A DNA stretch of 64,000 nucleotides from positions 3,396,292 through 3,460,291 of the forward strand of contig CM035358.1 in the NCBI GenBank assembly GCA_020137815.1, in the 5' to 3' direction. Position numbers and translations under genes: made by a program. The notes beneath the pieces were generated by a model. It searched no databases, was not told the DNA's origin, and was given only the letters and a program-made list of their open reading frames with translations. Positions 1-11,900 of the stretch are shown here, one piece after another; the first letter of the stretch is position 1; every line of letters starts with the position of its first letter. The DNA comes from Hormiphora californensis. Taxonomy: Eukaryota > Ctenophora > Tentaculata > Cydippida > Pleurobrachiidae.

Positions 1-1645
1 GATAAACATTCATCGGTGAGATTGGGAACATGGCGACCCCAAACTCCCTATCTTTACCTTCCTCGGCTAACTGGCAAACCACCCGATAATCCTCCGCGCT
101 AAACTTGTACACTCCTAACTCATTAAACCTTGTCTGGTAGGCCATGGATGTGGACCTCTCAAACCGCTCAAGGCATTCCTCCAACCACTGCACGTCACCA
201 GTATGCCCATATACGGTGATCCGGTGATCCGGTGACTGTTTACAATGTAGCACCCTACCCACATATTTGGCAACATCAGCTTTATCAGAGACATGTTAGT
301 TGTTTTTAGGACCACTTCCGTGGTGTTCCCTAACTTAGCAAATACTGCCTCTGTCTCGTCACGGAGGTCTGCATGTTGATTTGCGTCTGCAATTATCTCT
401 AGTGTTCCATCTTGTGAAACGGAGACTCCTATACCTGAGAGAGAGATGAGAATGTGGTATCTGTGAAACGGAGACTCCTATACCTGAGAGAGAGAGAGAT
501 GAGAATGTGGTATCTGTGAAACGGAGACTCCTATACCTGAGAGAGAGAGAGATGAGAATGTGGTATCTGTGAAACGGAGACTCCTATACCTGAGAGAGAG
601 AGAGATGAGAATGTGGTATCTGTGAAACGGAGACTCCTATACCTGAGAGAGAGAGAGATGAGAATGTGGTATCTGAACATCAGCCCACCTACTCCTTGCC
701 CCTTCTGTCCCCCCTTGTCCCTCCAGTGGGGGGGGGGGGGGGGTGTGCTGGTGTCTACAAATTCTCCGCTCCATCAGCACTTATTCTCTCCGCCCAATCA
801 CATACCTTTTGTTCCGGAGAATAGTCTGTGTCGACAGTAGTTTATGAGCTCGATGGAGGACTCTGTCTGCACTTCTGGTGGAAGTGGGATGTGGAGCGGA
901 GTATAGGATGAAAATATATCATCGATATACGCTTTGACCTAGGAAGAGTACTAATGTGAGAATTACTTAGTTGATATTAGATTGCTGATCCTACCTACAT
1001 CGCATCAGGGAGTGGGAAATTTCACAAAACCCAAGTGAGTGTCTTTTTAGTTTGGGTTTTACTTTAGTTCTCTCGTTACCTGATTGCTTTTGCATTCGAT
1101 CTGAGATCTGAGAAGGGTACCAGCACTTCGCGGTGGAAAGTTGATCTCCGCATTCGGGTATCTTTCCTTTACAGAATCCTCGATCTGACTCCTGATGAAG
1201 CTGAGATTGACCTGTGGCACAAACAGATACATATTATTAATTATCAATTAATATTATCAGCTGTGGGAATGAGAACATTATACTGTTTTTATGGACGCTT
1301 TTCGTTTAGAGAGACCCTTCTTTCACTTCATGGAGTTCCTTTATCTGTCACCTCATCATGTGATCCCTGTCAGGCAATTGCAGCTGATCCTATTTGCTCA
1401 TGAAGGCAGGTCAGGCGGGCTAATACTTACCTGAGGTAGGTATTAGCCCGCCTGACCTGCCTTCATGAGCAAATAGTTACCTGACCCCGGGGATGATCTG
1501 GCCGAGAGACCCTTCAACAACTTATATGATCTATTGAACTATTGTTCATATAGTGCGAACAAGTTACCTGTTGTGGGTTTACTGATGAGAGACATCGTCT
1601 ACACTGTTGAGTGAATGGCCAAGCTATGCTTCTCACTCTGTTCAT
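1..1645 (-). CDS. Paralogue C: predicted mitochondrial protein with degenerate KH-like modules, 5' part only, frame broken
   Basis: Only the N-terminal part lies in the window; the gene continues past base 1. Exons read by phase are 1568-1645 (26 aa starting MNRVRS), 1080-1211 (44 aa), 806-866, and about 1-434. The protein aligns by eye with the first exons of paralogues A and B, for example QVNLSF here against QVNLHF in B, and GVAMFPISP against GVTMVPISP. The first 21 residues are Arg-rich without acids and end R-C-L-S-S, the R-3 pattern for mitochondrial presequence cleavage. A tandem duplication of CCGGTGAT at about 224-239 shifts the frame inside the last exon; the reading matches A and B again if one unit is removed. 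It may be a pseudogene, a bad allele or an assembly error. An acceptor AG sits 2 nt before the ATG after a pyrimidine tract. Function unknown. Confidence 0.7.
414..676. repeat. Minisatellite, 5 copies of 49-53 bp, containing a 3' splice site of gene C
   Basis: Units start at 414, 463, 516, 569 and 622. On the minus strand each unit is a CT-rich tract, the acceptor CTCAG, and the first 21 or more bases of the exon that ends at 434. The intron therefore carries five near-identical acceptors, of which the one nearest the exon body fits the reading frame. Confidence 0.9.
1398..1477. repeat. Near-perfect hairpin
   Basis: The sequence around CTCATGAAGGCAGGTCAGG is followed a few bases later by its reverse complement, with arms of about 36 bp. 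It lies in the spacer or first intron of gene C. It is probably a small foldback element. Confidence 0.75.
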
Positions 1646-1845
1646 AGCTAGATGTGCACAGAAAAAAGGTGTTAGCTGGGGAAGGTATATAATAAAATTG
1701 TTATTCCAAAAGCGTAAAAAACTTGAAAAATAATAAATTAGACAGCATATCAAACTTCATAAATAATCTCTTTTCTCTATCCCCAGGGCGGTAACACACT
1801 AAGAGTGCTCAAAGTCTGTGTACTGTCTACAGGTCAAATTATTCC

Positions 1846-4800
1846 TCAAAGGGTCCCACTCTCTACCACCTTCAACTCCTTATCAACTGAACTTCCACCA
1901 CCAAGCTTCAGCTTAGATGCAACAGAAGGACTCTCTTCAAACTTAACTTTTAGATTGTGAGACCGGATGAACCGAGTCAACTTGAGTCGTACATTAGGCA
2001 TGGCTTTTTCCTCAGCTATAAACTCGTAGAATACTGTGTTTGGTTCACTATCAGGGGTATATATCTGGAGAAGAAGGGGACTTTAATAATTGTGTAGATC
2101 TGGAGAAGAAGGGGACTTTAATAATTGTGTAGATCTGGAGAAGAAGGGGACTTTATTAAACCGGGAACATAAAAAAGGGATCTCTTGGGAATAGGGGGGG
2201 GGGGCCTGCCGCAAGAATCTCATGCCTCATTGGCGATTTTCAGGGTAGCTGGGATTTTTGAGATTTTCGATTTTTGGCTAAAAAACGTGGGATTTTTGAG
2301 ATTTTTGAGGCAAATTTGCGATTTTTCGGCGAAAACCCGCAAATTTTTCTCAAAAATCTCATAGAAAGGAAAAATTTCCATTCGAAAATTTGGAATAGAA
2401 ACAATCCTTGTGTTTTTCTACCAAAAATCAAAATTCTGGATAGAAATTTTCCTTGTGTTCTAGTACAAAAGTTAATGTGAAGCTAAAACATGAAATCTGC
2501 CTATTTAAATTACTAAACTGCTATTATGATTCAGTTTTAAGCTAAAACATATGTCGAAAAACTGAGTATTGGCAGCCAAAATTGTGCCAATTTAACACAA
2601 AAATCTCAAAAATCTCAAACGTAATTGAGCAAATTTTCCCAAAAATCTCAAAAATCTCATCGGCCGAAAAGAGGGTAGCTGAGATTTTTGCGGCAGGCCC
2701 CCCCCCCCCCCCCCCCCCCCGAATAGGAACTGGGGACAGGTGAATATACATTCCCAAGAGTCTATAAAACATGTGACGTCTTACCAAGCTTCTTCCAAAG
2801 GCCGCTCTGAGATTTATTTCCAACAGTTTGGCACTTTCCTTATCAATGGTTTGGAATCGGAATGTCCGTATTTGGCTGAAGATATATATATAGATTTGTT
2901 GAGACCAAGTCAGACACACTTGTCTCTCAAAAGACTACCCTCTCGGAACAGTCATGTAGTACATATGACCTGGATATAATACTTACTTGAGCTTGAGGGT
3001 ATCAATAATGTAATCACTCGTTTCCTTGGTGATATCCTTCCCTCCAAAAACATATATAACACTCTGGACCTTGCGATCCCTCTCCAGAACTTGCTCTCCC
3101 TCAAGATCCTGATTTTGAACGCTGAGATCTTCCCCATCTTCACAAACCTCCTCCTCAATTTCCTTGACAGCCTGATATGAATCACTGAGTGATCCAGTTC
3201 TAATCATCCGGCCATTTCGAGGGAACAGATCGAGCACATTCATGTTTCCAGAGGTGTGGTCCAGGGACCAGGGTCCTGCCTGTTCGTTTAGTCGCTCCGT
3301 GACACTTTGTATGGATGATTTACCACGCCTCCGAACATCAATCTGAACAGAACAATGGTAGATCAAAGAGGGGTTGAAGGGTAACGTCGTCTCCGACTTC
3401 TGTGCTCCCAACACGGGTGTGACAGGAGTCTACATGTGAGGTGAGGTGGTAGTGAGGACTGAGGTGGTAGACAATATAAGTACTAAGTGTAATGTGCATT
3501 CTACCAGCTGTACCAATCAAGTTTTCTGTGCAAGGAAGTTCAACTTGTTCTATAAGAAAGAAGAGGAAATATATATACCCGATAAATGTCCTCAATGCTA
3601 GACAAGGTTTTCTCCATCTCACCCACTATCTCCTGAACTCTGTCTGGATCTGTGCCAATAACTGTCAAGTCTCCATTGTCCCATAGCTTACAAACTGCTA
3701 CGGGATTCTCCTCAACGTTGTTCATGATATGACCTAGTAGGAGGGGGGGGGGCCAATTAGACATCAGGAAAACATCTAAGTATGTTTAATTAAGTTGAGG
3801 CCATTAAATTGTTTGAAAAGCAACCCGCTTTCGAAGCTTTAAACACTGACCTAGATTCAGCCAGGATAGAAGGGAGTGAGACACTGACCTAGTTTCAGCC
3901 AGGATAGAAGGGAGTGAGACCGGCAAAAAAGGTTAGCATTTCCCAACATTTCCTTCAGCGGCATACTGCAAGGTACAACCATCGTTGTAACCTCAAGATT
4001 CCTCATTCTTTCAATAAACGAGTCGAGGTCTACAGCTGTATCACAGGAAAACATGAACTTTCCATCCTCTACCCTCTCAACAGATATCTGAGGATGTAGT
4101 TAATTGGATAGTTAATTGGATAGTTAATTGGATAGTTAATTGGATAGTTAATTGGATACCTCCTTGATTGTTCTAACCCTCCTTTACATTTGTAAAAGGT
4201 CTCTTTCCGCGGGCAGAGCGCACGGAAAACAGAAAGAGAGTCGTGCTAGGTACAGATATGCTTTATTGGTAAGCCTCACTCCAGGAATCACCTCTCTTAC
4301 TTACCACAGCCTCTTTGTTTTGGGATTTCAGTGCGAAAAACAGCACATTCCCATCAACATTATCCACTGTCCTGGTCTGGATCTCACCACGTGTCAGTAA
4401 CTCTTTAATCTCCTTCTTTAGCTAGCAGGAGTGTGTAACAGTTGATTTAATTTGTGGTTTAATTGGAACAATTATACCACTTAACTAGTTACTAGGGTGT
4501 GACATTAGAGACAGTAGACAACACCCAAGTACCCCACCGGCCACCCTACTATTACAGACAGTTATAATACCTGATAAACTACTGATGGTCGTCCAGTGAG
4601 TCGGAGATTCCGCTCGTCAATTACACGTATATTTACACCCGTATTTGCCCACTTATGGAAACTAAAGGAAGAATATTATCAATAAAATTGATTTTGAAAA
4701 CATTAAAATGTTATAATAACATTGAATTTGACCAGATCTCTTCTCTCCTAACTTACTTTTCCCGAATGAGGACTTTAATTTTCAGTTGGTTAATCTGTGT

Positions 4801-7800
4801 GACAGGTACTCTCACATCTTCCTCTACTAACTTTGCAGCGTAATTTTCAATCTGAGAAGGAGGGGGTGAAGTGAAGACAATTTAGCGGTTAAAATAAATT
4901 CGTTATTATAGTTATGTGTCATCATTTAGACCAGTAGACAGTGATTAGATACGATTTTTTCTGTGTGTCATCTCGAGTAAGGGGTGATAGTGTTTCATCT
5001 AGTTTACCAGATCTAAAACACCCACCTTTCGGGCTGCAAAGTGAGCGCTGGCCCGACAGTTTCCTTCTACCATTAAAACACCACTTATGTTACCAGTGTC
5101 CTTGATGTCTTCTTTTACTACCTTCACCCACGCCTGGTAAAACGGTAGTTTTAAAAAGACTTTAATTTTGACATGGACTGGTCAATAACGAATTTTAGAT
5201 CTAGTCACGAAAGAAAGAACTAGATCTAGTCACGAACTCCTTCCCCTTCTCATTGACACTATACTCACATTGTAGAGAGCGGGTTGTTTCATGAAGAAAT
5301 GCTGTCGCTTGTCAATGGAATCAAATTTAACATGATTCTTGAAGACAAATCCTTTCTCTAATTTCCGTGGGAACTCATCAACAAGCTGTGAGAGACATGT
5401 TAGTAGTAAGAAATGGGGGAGACATGTTAGTAATAAGAAATGGGAATTTCCCATTTTGGCTAGTTAAGCGTCGGGAAATAGGTATTATGTAAACACTAAC
5501 AATGACCGGAACTAAAAACGTATGTATCTCCAGACCAGGGCGAAGAGGAAATGGGAGGAGGGATGGAATACCTTGTTCATACGGTTCAACACCATATATA
5601 TGGGCATCACGTGACACACAACACCATGGAATACCTTTTGTAGTTTATATCGGACCTCCTCGACAAGATCTGGATTCGGTCCACTGAGCTCCACGGCAGA
5701 GGGATGGGAGTACTTTATCTCAGGTCGAGATACCGTGCTAATCACTTCAGGGTACTCTTCCCTTAGCTTTTCTGTTTTACTGAGAGAGAGGGGGTGAATC
5801 ATTTTGAATTTAACACAAATTTTTAGTCTAAATAAAGGTCCAGAAGGTCCTCTCCGAATCGAACCGAAAGCTGTGAAGTGTGTGATAAGATGTCATGGGG
5901 TCACAGTATGTGGTCATAGTATGACAAGCAGGAACCGACCGAATCAGGAAATACTGGTCCCTGATTGGCTGATAACCAGTCACGTGACCTAAATAACGAG
6001 CTGAGTTGTTCAAACTTACAGAAGAAGAGTGTGCCAAGTTGATAGATCATCCTGATCCTTCACAGCCACGCTCGCCTTGTGTAAAGTAACTAGGAACGCT
6101 CCCACCTGTCCCAGAGTTCTCTCAACAGTGGCCTCATCTCCTATCAGGGTTATTCGCTGACCTTTCTCGATCTTATACTTCATGCACGATGCCTGGTAAA
6201 GGAAAGTTATAACTTATTGACTGGTATGTCGGCAATCAGACAGGGCAAGTGAGAGCGAAAGGGGAGGCGATTCATCGTGCGAACGACAGACTGCGTAGCA
6301 TGAGAACGTCTGGTGTCAAGAATAAAGTACAGAATTCGAGGACAGGAAACAACATACCTCCGATCTGTTCCCTGAAGTGGCGTTACTCTTAACTATCTTG
6401 GGTATCTTGGCCGCGAGGCTTCTCTGTATGACAGCTGGATAACCCTTAATATCAATCTCCTTCACCACCAGCCTCTCAGCAAACTCCCGAATCTTAGTTG
6501 CCATGACACCCACTCTCTCACTACCAACCCCACACACGTATATCTGATTCCCATCAAAGTCAGGATACAGGAAGAGACCTTTGTATTGTTTCTGGAAATA
6601 AGCATCGATAACTTCCATCTTCATCCACAGTGAAGCCTCCACCGGGATAACTGTTTTAGTGAGGGAATCCAGGAATTCCATAACTCTATTTTTCATCCTC
6701 CCATCCTCCCCGGTACAATACAGAACACCATTGTCAATAATTGCTGCCCCATCACCAGGCTGTTCTGTTGTCATGAGGATATTATGCCCAAATTTGGCAA
6801 TACAGATCTCCTCAATTGGAGATAATTTGTAAGTGGTAGTTTGCTCTTTGAGGCTGTCCATGAGTTGCTGTCCATTAGGGTGGTTACGGGGTGTCTGGAC
6901 AAACAAGTTCGCAGAGCCACGCACACCAGATACTGTCGCCTGAGGTGAAGAAATGACTGTTAAATAACGGTGCTTTTTTACTGAACCCTATCTGGCGCCG
7001 CAGACCCCATCTGAGAGCACTGTCACATTCTCACAATCGGGGTCTTGCGCCGCCAGAAAGGCTAAACCCAGGCTTGTCCGATATACCTCGCAATTAGCAC
7101 TGATGAACATTGAACACATGTGGTTGATTTCACGTACCCTTGGGTTTTTGGTATGTTTCCTGACGAACAGCTGGGTGTAGATGGAGTTCTCTGACAGTGC
7201 GACATAGGACATTTCCAGCTTGTCGTGCAACCATTTCTGAAGGGGAGGGGGAAGAGGAGAGTTATTGGAAGGAAACTAAAGATATAATGGTCCATGATAG
7301 ATGCGATCAAGCAGGGGTAGATCCAGGACACCACCCCCCTGGTAGATTAGTCCCTGCGATAAAGTACAATAAAAGCAAACTACTACTTACTTTGAAATGT
7401 TTTTGGTTTTGATGTCTCTTGAATCCAAAGTGAACACTTGTGCTGTCTATTGGCAGGATGGTAACCTTATACATGCGAAGAGCTGATTTTCCCAGCTCGC
7501 TTACCCTCAAAAAATCTCCTGAAATAACGAGGAGAAATTGTAGGATTTCTAAGAAAAGTGAAAACAGGAAGTTGAAAAACACGGAGAGCAGAAGTGGTGG
7601 AAACAAAAACTTACTCGCTGTGAGTAGGTGTATATCCAAGTCATGTAGGGATGATCTCACAGCAGCATTCCTGTACCTCTCCAACCCCTCACACAAATTA
7701 CTGACAAGTCTAACATCCTTCTCACACCCTGTCACCATCCAACACCCCTCAATTTCCTCAATAACCACCCTCCCAGAGGCACTGAAAGTACTACAAATCT

Positions 7801-8275
7801 TATCAACGACAGGGCAGGGCGTAGCAGGTTTATCTAGTGTCACACTAGTGACACTCTGTAACACAGGTAGTAGGTCCTTCACTTTCTTGGTATAAGAGTC
7901 CATGTGCTCCTTCTGGGCCACTACATACACCCCATCATTGGTCAACTCAGCCCACTTGTACGCCTTGCCACCTTTCAGTATCCTGCTCAGTGTGTCAGGC
8001 GTGAACACCTTCCTGTGCAGACTACCAACCGGTACCCCTAACGGTATGACTCTCTCAGTGAACTGTCCATAGTAGGTGGTGATGAACTCCGCTACGTGGG
8101 GGTCGTCAGTTTGGATGTCGGAGATGCGGAGTTTGCTGCCTACTGGAGGTAGGGTTATGGGGATATTTGGGAAGTGTGCTGCGACAGTTTCTTGGAGAGA
8201 CTCCCTGTTGAAGTGGAGATCAAGGGTTGATAGGTATCTGTTGGTGGAGAGTCGGGATGTTAGGTGACGTAACAT
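1846..8275 (-). CDS. Paralogue A: predicted mitochondrial protein with degenerate KH-like modules, about 16 exons
   Basis: Function not recognised. The exons I can read are 7615-8275, 7391-7518, about 7002-7236, 6358-6939, about 6018-6192, about 5636-5779, about 5272-5386, about 5030-5136, 4758-4853, about 4571-4654, about 4306-4423, 3889-4090, about 3580-3733, 2987 to about 3343, 2785-2875 and 1846-2064 (stop TGA). This gives roughly 1,150 aa. Residues 1-17 are basic and acid-free and end R-Y-L-S-T, a presequence cleavage pattern. The body repeats a strand-Gly-helix unit (such as DLTVIGTDPDRVQEIV, RITLIGDEATVERTL and AVELSGPNPDLVEEV) like the second half of KH domains in vigilin or PARP14. 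I see no GxxG loop, so RNA binding is uncertain. It lies 200 bp upstream of gene C and downstream of gene B, all in the same direction, which indicates tandem duplication. Confidence 0.8.
2063..2157. repeat. 35-bp tandem repeat (about 2.7 copies) containing the last 3' splice site of gene A
   Basis: Units begin at 2063, 2098 and 2133. On the minus strand each holds the tract CCCCTTCTTCTCCAG plus the next two exon bases, so the acceptor of the terminal exon (right end 2064) is present three times. Confidence 0.9.
2196..2720. mobile_element. Non-autonomous element with terminal G/C runs, 7-8 bp target duplication
   Basis: Inverted termini consist of a G run followed by GCCTGCCGCAA; the right end is its reverse complement followed by a run of about 20 C. 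GAATAGG flanks both sides (2189-2195 and 2721-2727). Inside, the short motif AAAAATCTC recurs near both ends. There is no coding capacity. It lies in the last large intron of gene A. The duplication length suggests a hAT-like transposase, but this is inferred. Confidence 0.8.
3846..3921. repeat. 38-bp duplication containing a 5' splice donor of gene A
   Basis: Two 38-bp copies on the minus strand each contain the exon end and donor CTAG|GTCAGT. The exon-proximal copy (exon edge 3889) gives phase 1, which matches the next exon starting GTCATATCATG. The second copy is a spare donor inside the intron. Confidence 0.8.
4098..4158. repeat. 12-bp tandem repeat, about 5 copies
   Basis: The unit TAGTTAATTGGA is repeated in the intron just upstream (minus strand) of an acceptor of gene A. 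The splice site itself is not in the unit. Confidence 0.85.
5930..6000. mobile_element. Short CCAAT/E-box element, copy 1 (truncated)
   Basis: The left terminus AGGAACCGACCGAATCAGG and the core with ATTGGCTGATAACC and CACGTGACC are present; the right terminus is missing. It lies in an intron of gene A. It belongs to a family with seven copies in this window. Confidence 0.85.
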
Positions 8276-8348
8276 CTAACATTCATCAATACCTGCCTAG
8301 ATAGTGAGAGAGGGTTAGCAGTGGGTGGGGGAGAATTTGGGTTGTATT

Positions 8349-8455
8349 AGGAACCGACCGAAACAAGAAAACAACCAATCAGAACTCGTTATTTAGGTCA
8401 CGTGACTGGTTATCAGCCAATCAGGGACCAGTATTTCCTGATTCGGTCGGTTCCT
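8349..8455. mobile_element. Short CCAAT/E-box element, copy 2 (full length, 107 bp)
   Basis: Inverted termini AGGAACCGACCGAA flank a core with ATTGG/CCAAT boxes and CACGTG. It lies in the 610-bp spacer between genes B and A, about 75 bp upstream of the start of A, where it could act as a promoter or outron element. Confidence 0.9.
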
Positions 8456-8721
8456 GGGTTGTATCTGAAGATCAGTAGACAAAATCAGATTGTTCTCTGC
8501 AAAACTGGGCAATAAATTAAGTACAAACGCTCAATTTAAATCTTATAGTCGGGTCACATATAACCTGCAGCAAATATATACCTTCACCCTGGTCAAGGAT
8601 TCCAACAGTTCTGAGGGTACGAACAACACTTCATAGAGGGCGATAGATCTACCATCGCGGGGGGTCACCATGTGCCTTATGATAGTTCAACTAGCCATGT
8701 CTTGTTCTTAGACAGTAAAAG

Positions 8722-8912
8722 GTAGCACATCAGGGCCCCTGATGATTCAGGGGTAGCACATCAGGGCCCCTGATGATTCAGGGGTAGCACATCAGGGCCC
8801 CTGATGATTCAGGGGTAGCACATCAGGGCCCCTGATGATTCAGGGGTAGCACATCAGGGCCCCTGATGATTCAGGGGTAGCACATCAGGGCCCCTGATGA
8901 TTCAGGGGTAGC
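8722..8912. repeat. 31-bp tandem repeat, 6 copies, holding the stop codon of gene B
   Basis: Units start every 31 bp from 8722. On the minus strand the coding frame of the last exon of B runs into the repeat and stops at TGA (8885-8887) in the first unit it meets. As 31 is not a multiple of 3, each further unit would be in another frame. Confidence 0.85.
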
Positions 8913-11900
8913 ACATCAGACACGTGTATGACATTCTGCCTCCCAATATTATTCTCCAGTACATCAAGAGTGTGGTCTAAAACTCCCTCTACATTCCTGT
9001 AGTTAATGGTCAGGGTATTCTCACTCGCGTTATACACCAACACCTAGAGGGGTAAAACATTAGAAAGTAAGGAGTTTGTAAAATCTTGAGCTGTCTATGC
9101 CTGATAAAACACCACGTTAGTTCACCACAGGGGTCACTCCATCCACATTTTTGGGATCGATACATAAAGCAATTGCAAGACAATAACACACCTGTTGAGT
9201 GTACTTGTCTCCAATTGTGTGTCTGAAGGCATCTCTCAAGGCACCTTTTGCTCGAGTCATGGCAGCCCTGTTAACCAACTTGATCCTAACTCTCTCCCAG
9301 TCACTGTAGAAGAAGGGTATGATGCATGTGTGTAATTCATGACGTCACACATTATACAGGGGGTACTGTCTCAAGGTTAGTAAAGGTGATAGGACCATGT
9401 ACATTTTACAGTCGGACCCCGATTTATCGGGTAAAAACCTTTCCCCCCGAGCATCCCGGTAAATCGGGGTCCGACTGTATTGTGTAGCTCACACCGCTCT
9501 GTGTGGGCTCGGTAGACCAAATATTAAGACTAGACTAACTAGTGTCGTCAGTAAAACAAACTAACCTCAAACGGAACCTCTCCTTCAACTCCTCCACAGT
9601 TCTCTGAACCTTATCCGTCCCCCCAAACACTACCAGATCATTCTCCCGTGTATTGATCCAAGATACCCTAAGGTTACCCTCAGGCACAGAGGTATCCCAA
9701 TCTCCACAGGGGGCATCAAGAAGAGACTGAAGGAAGACATCGTTGGTATAGGGCAGGTGAACCTGGTAATAAAGGAGGTTATCTGTGGTAAGGGGAAACT
9801 CTAACTGAATGGCATCCCATTAAGGGTACGCTAACCAAAATTTTTTTTCGAGTGCAGGGAAATCTCTCACCGTAGGGTTGTAGGCCATGCCAAGGAGACC
9901 TCAAATATGCAATTTGAGCTCTCAAGCCGAATTCATATTTTTGCTACAGCTGCTTGAAAAATTAACTGAAAATAAGTTTTTGGCATCTTAAAAATTTTTT
10001 TTAAAAGATAGAAGCATGAAAATTTGGGGATTTGAAGAGAACATAAAGGGGAATAACCACAAAAAATTTTTTTGCAATCCGAGCTGATTTCCGGTCCTGA
10101 AATGGATTTCTTTTTTTCCACTTTAACGCCCTATTTGGCAAAGTTCCGAAAATATGTGAAAGCTGTAAATTGGTGAAAAGTTGCGTCTAACGATTATCTA
10201 AGTGGCCATAAATTTTGGGCGTGTCCTTATTTGAAATAAGATGTACAGAGTTTTTTTTGTGAAAGCCGTCATTTCAGAAATAAATAAATTCCCTGTATCT
10301 CAAAAACGGCTGATCGTAGAGACCTGAGACTATGCTTAAACGATTCAGAAGGTCCGATTTTGGGGGGGTCTTCTGAGAGACATTTTGCTCCTACTTCAAC
10401 CGTTTTTGCTGTAATTGCGAAAAACAAAAACCCATCTTCGCCATCGTGGATTTTTTGTGATTTTGTTTTTGATGATTATAGGGACCCATATGGACCAAAT
10501 AATGAAGGAATTAGCTTGTTACACATTTTTCCATAGTTTCGGTCCTTTCTTAGCCAAAATTCCCTAATTACAGGATATTGGAGTTTAGCTTTTGCCCTTT
10601 CCATAGAATTTGTTTTTCGCAATTACAGCAAAAACGGTTGAAGTAGGAGCAAAATGTCTCTCAGAAGACCCCCCCAAAATCGGACCTTCTGAATCGTTTA
10701 AGCATAGTCTCAGGTCTCTACGATCAGCCGTTTTTGAGATACAGGGAATTTATTTATTTCTGAAATGACGGCTTTCACAAAAAAAACTCTGTACATCTTA
10801 TTTCAAATAAGGACACGCCCAAAATTTATGGCCACTTAGATAATCGTTAGACGCAACTTTTCACCAATTTACAGCTTTCACATATTTTCGGAACTTTGCC
10901 AAATAGGGCGTTAAAGTGGAAAAAAAGAAATCCATCTCAGGACCGGAAATCAGCTCGGATTGAAAAAAAAGTTTTTGTGGTTATTCCCCTTCATGTCCTC
11001 TTCAAATCCCCAAATTTTCATGCTTCTATCTTTAAAAAAAATTTTTTAAGATGCCAAAAACTTGTTTTCAGTTCATTTTTCAAGCAGCTGTAGCAAAAAT
11101 ATGAATTCGCCTTGAGAGCTAAAATTGCATATTTGAGGTCTCCTTGGCATGGCCTACAACCCTACGGTGAGAGATTTCCCTGCACTCGAAAAAAATTTTT
11201 GGTTAGCGTACCCTTAATGGGATCCCATCAACAGTAAAACTCTAACTGATAATGGACCACAGTGATGGTTCTTTCTCTGTATTCTCTCTGTAGGCAGTAC
11301 ATCTATGTACTGCCTACAGAGAGAATACAGAGAAAGAACTATAGGGCATGCCCGGGCACGGGCGCGCACACAGAGAGAATAAAGAGAAAGAACCATCACT
11401 GTGGTCCATTAGGGGGGGGGCCGGCTGAAGTTTTTGAAGTTTTTGAAGTCAACTTCAAAAACTTCAAAGAGAAACTTAGGGTGGAAAACTTCAAAAACTT
11501 CAAAAACTTCAAAAACTCATATCTCCTAAACCGTTGGAGATAGGCCCTATGTTGCTTCATAACTCTTATATAAACTCGAGGCCGCTGATGATTTTGGTGT
11601 CCATGTTTTTTTCACTACTCCCTTAATAAAAAATTTGCATTTTGTGAAACTGTGAAAAAGGGTGTGGCCCCAAAAAAATTTTTGAAAATTTACTTCATAA
11701 TTTTTAAACACTTTCTTAGCATTTTCTAGGCAACTTTTTGAGTTATAGAATGAAAATGAAATCTGTTTTTACAAAAAATTTAAATTTTTTACACCAAATT
11801 GTGCCATGGATTTCATGGCTAGGAATCATTGTAAATATCCTAATTTGTGGTAGAAAAAGGGCAGACAAGGACGGATAACTTTGCCACAATATGTATTAAG

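Noticed and set aside
2240-2480. Phe/Lys-rich frames on both strands
   Set aside because: They lie inside the G-run element and come from its AAAAATCTC repeats.
8543-8690. A possible extra last exon of gene B (RSIALYEVLFVPSELLESL)
   Set aside because: The exon at 8885-9044 already aligns with the terminal exon of A and ends in a stop; the acceptor for the extra exon is weak.
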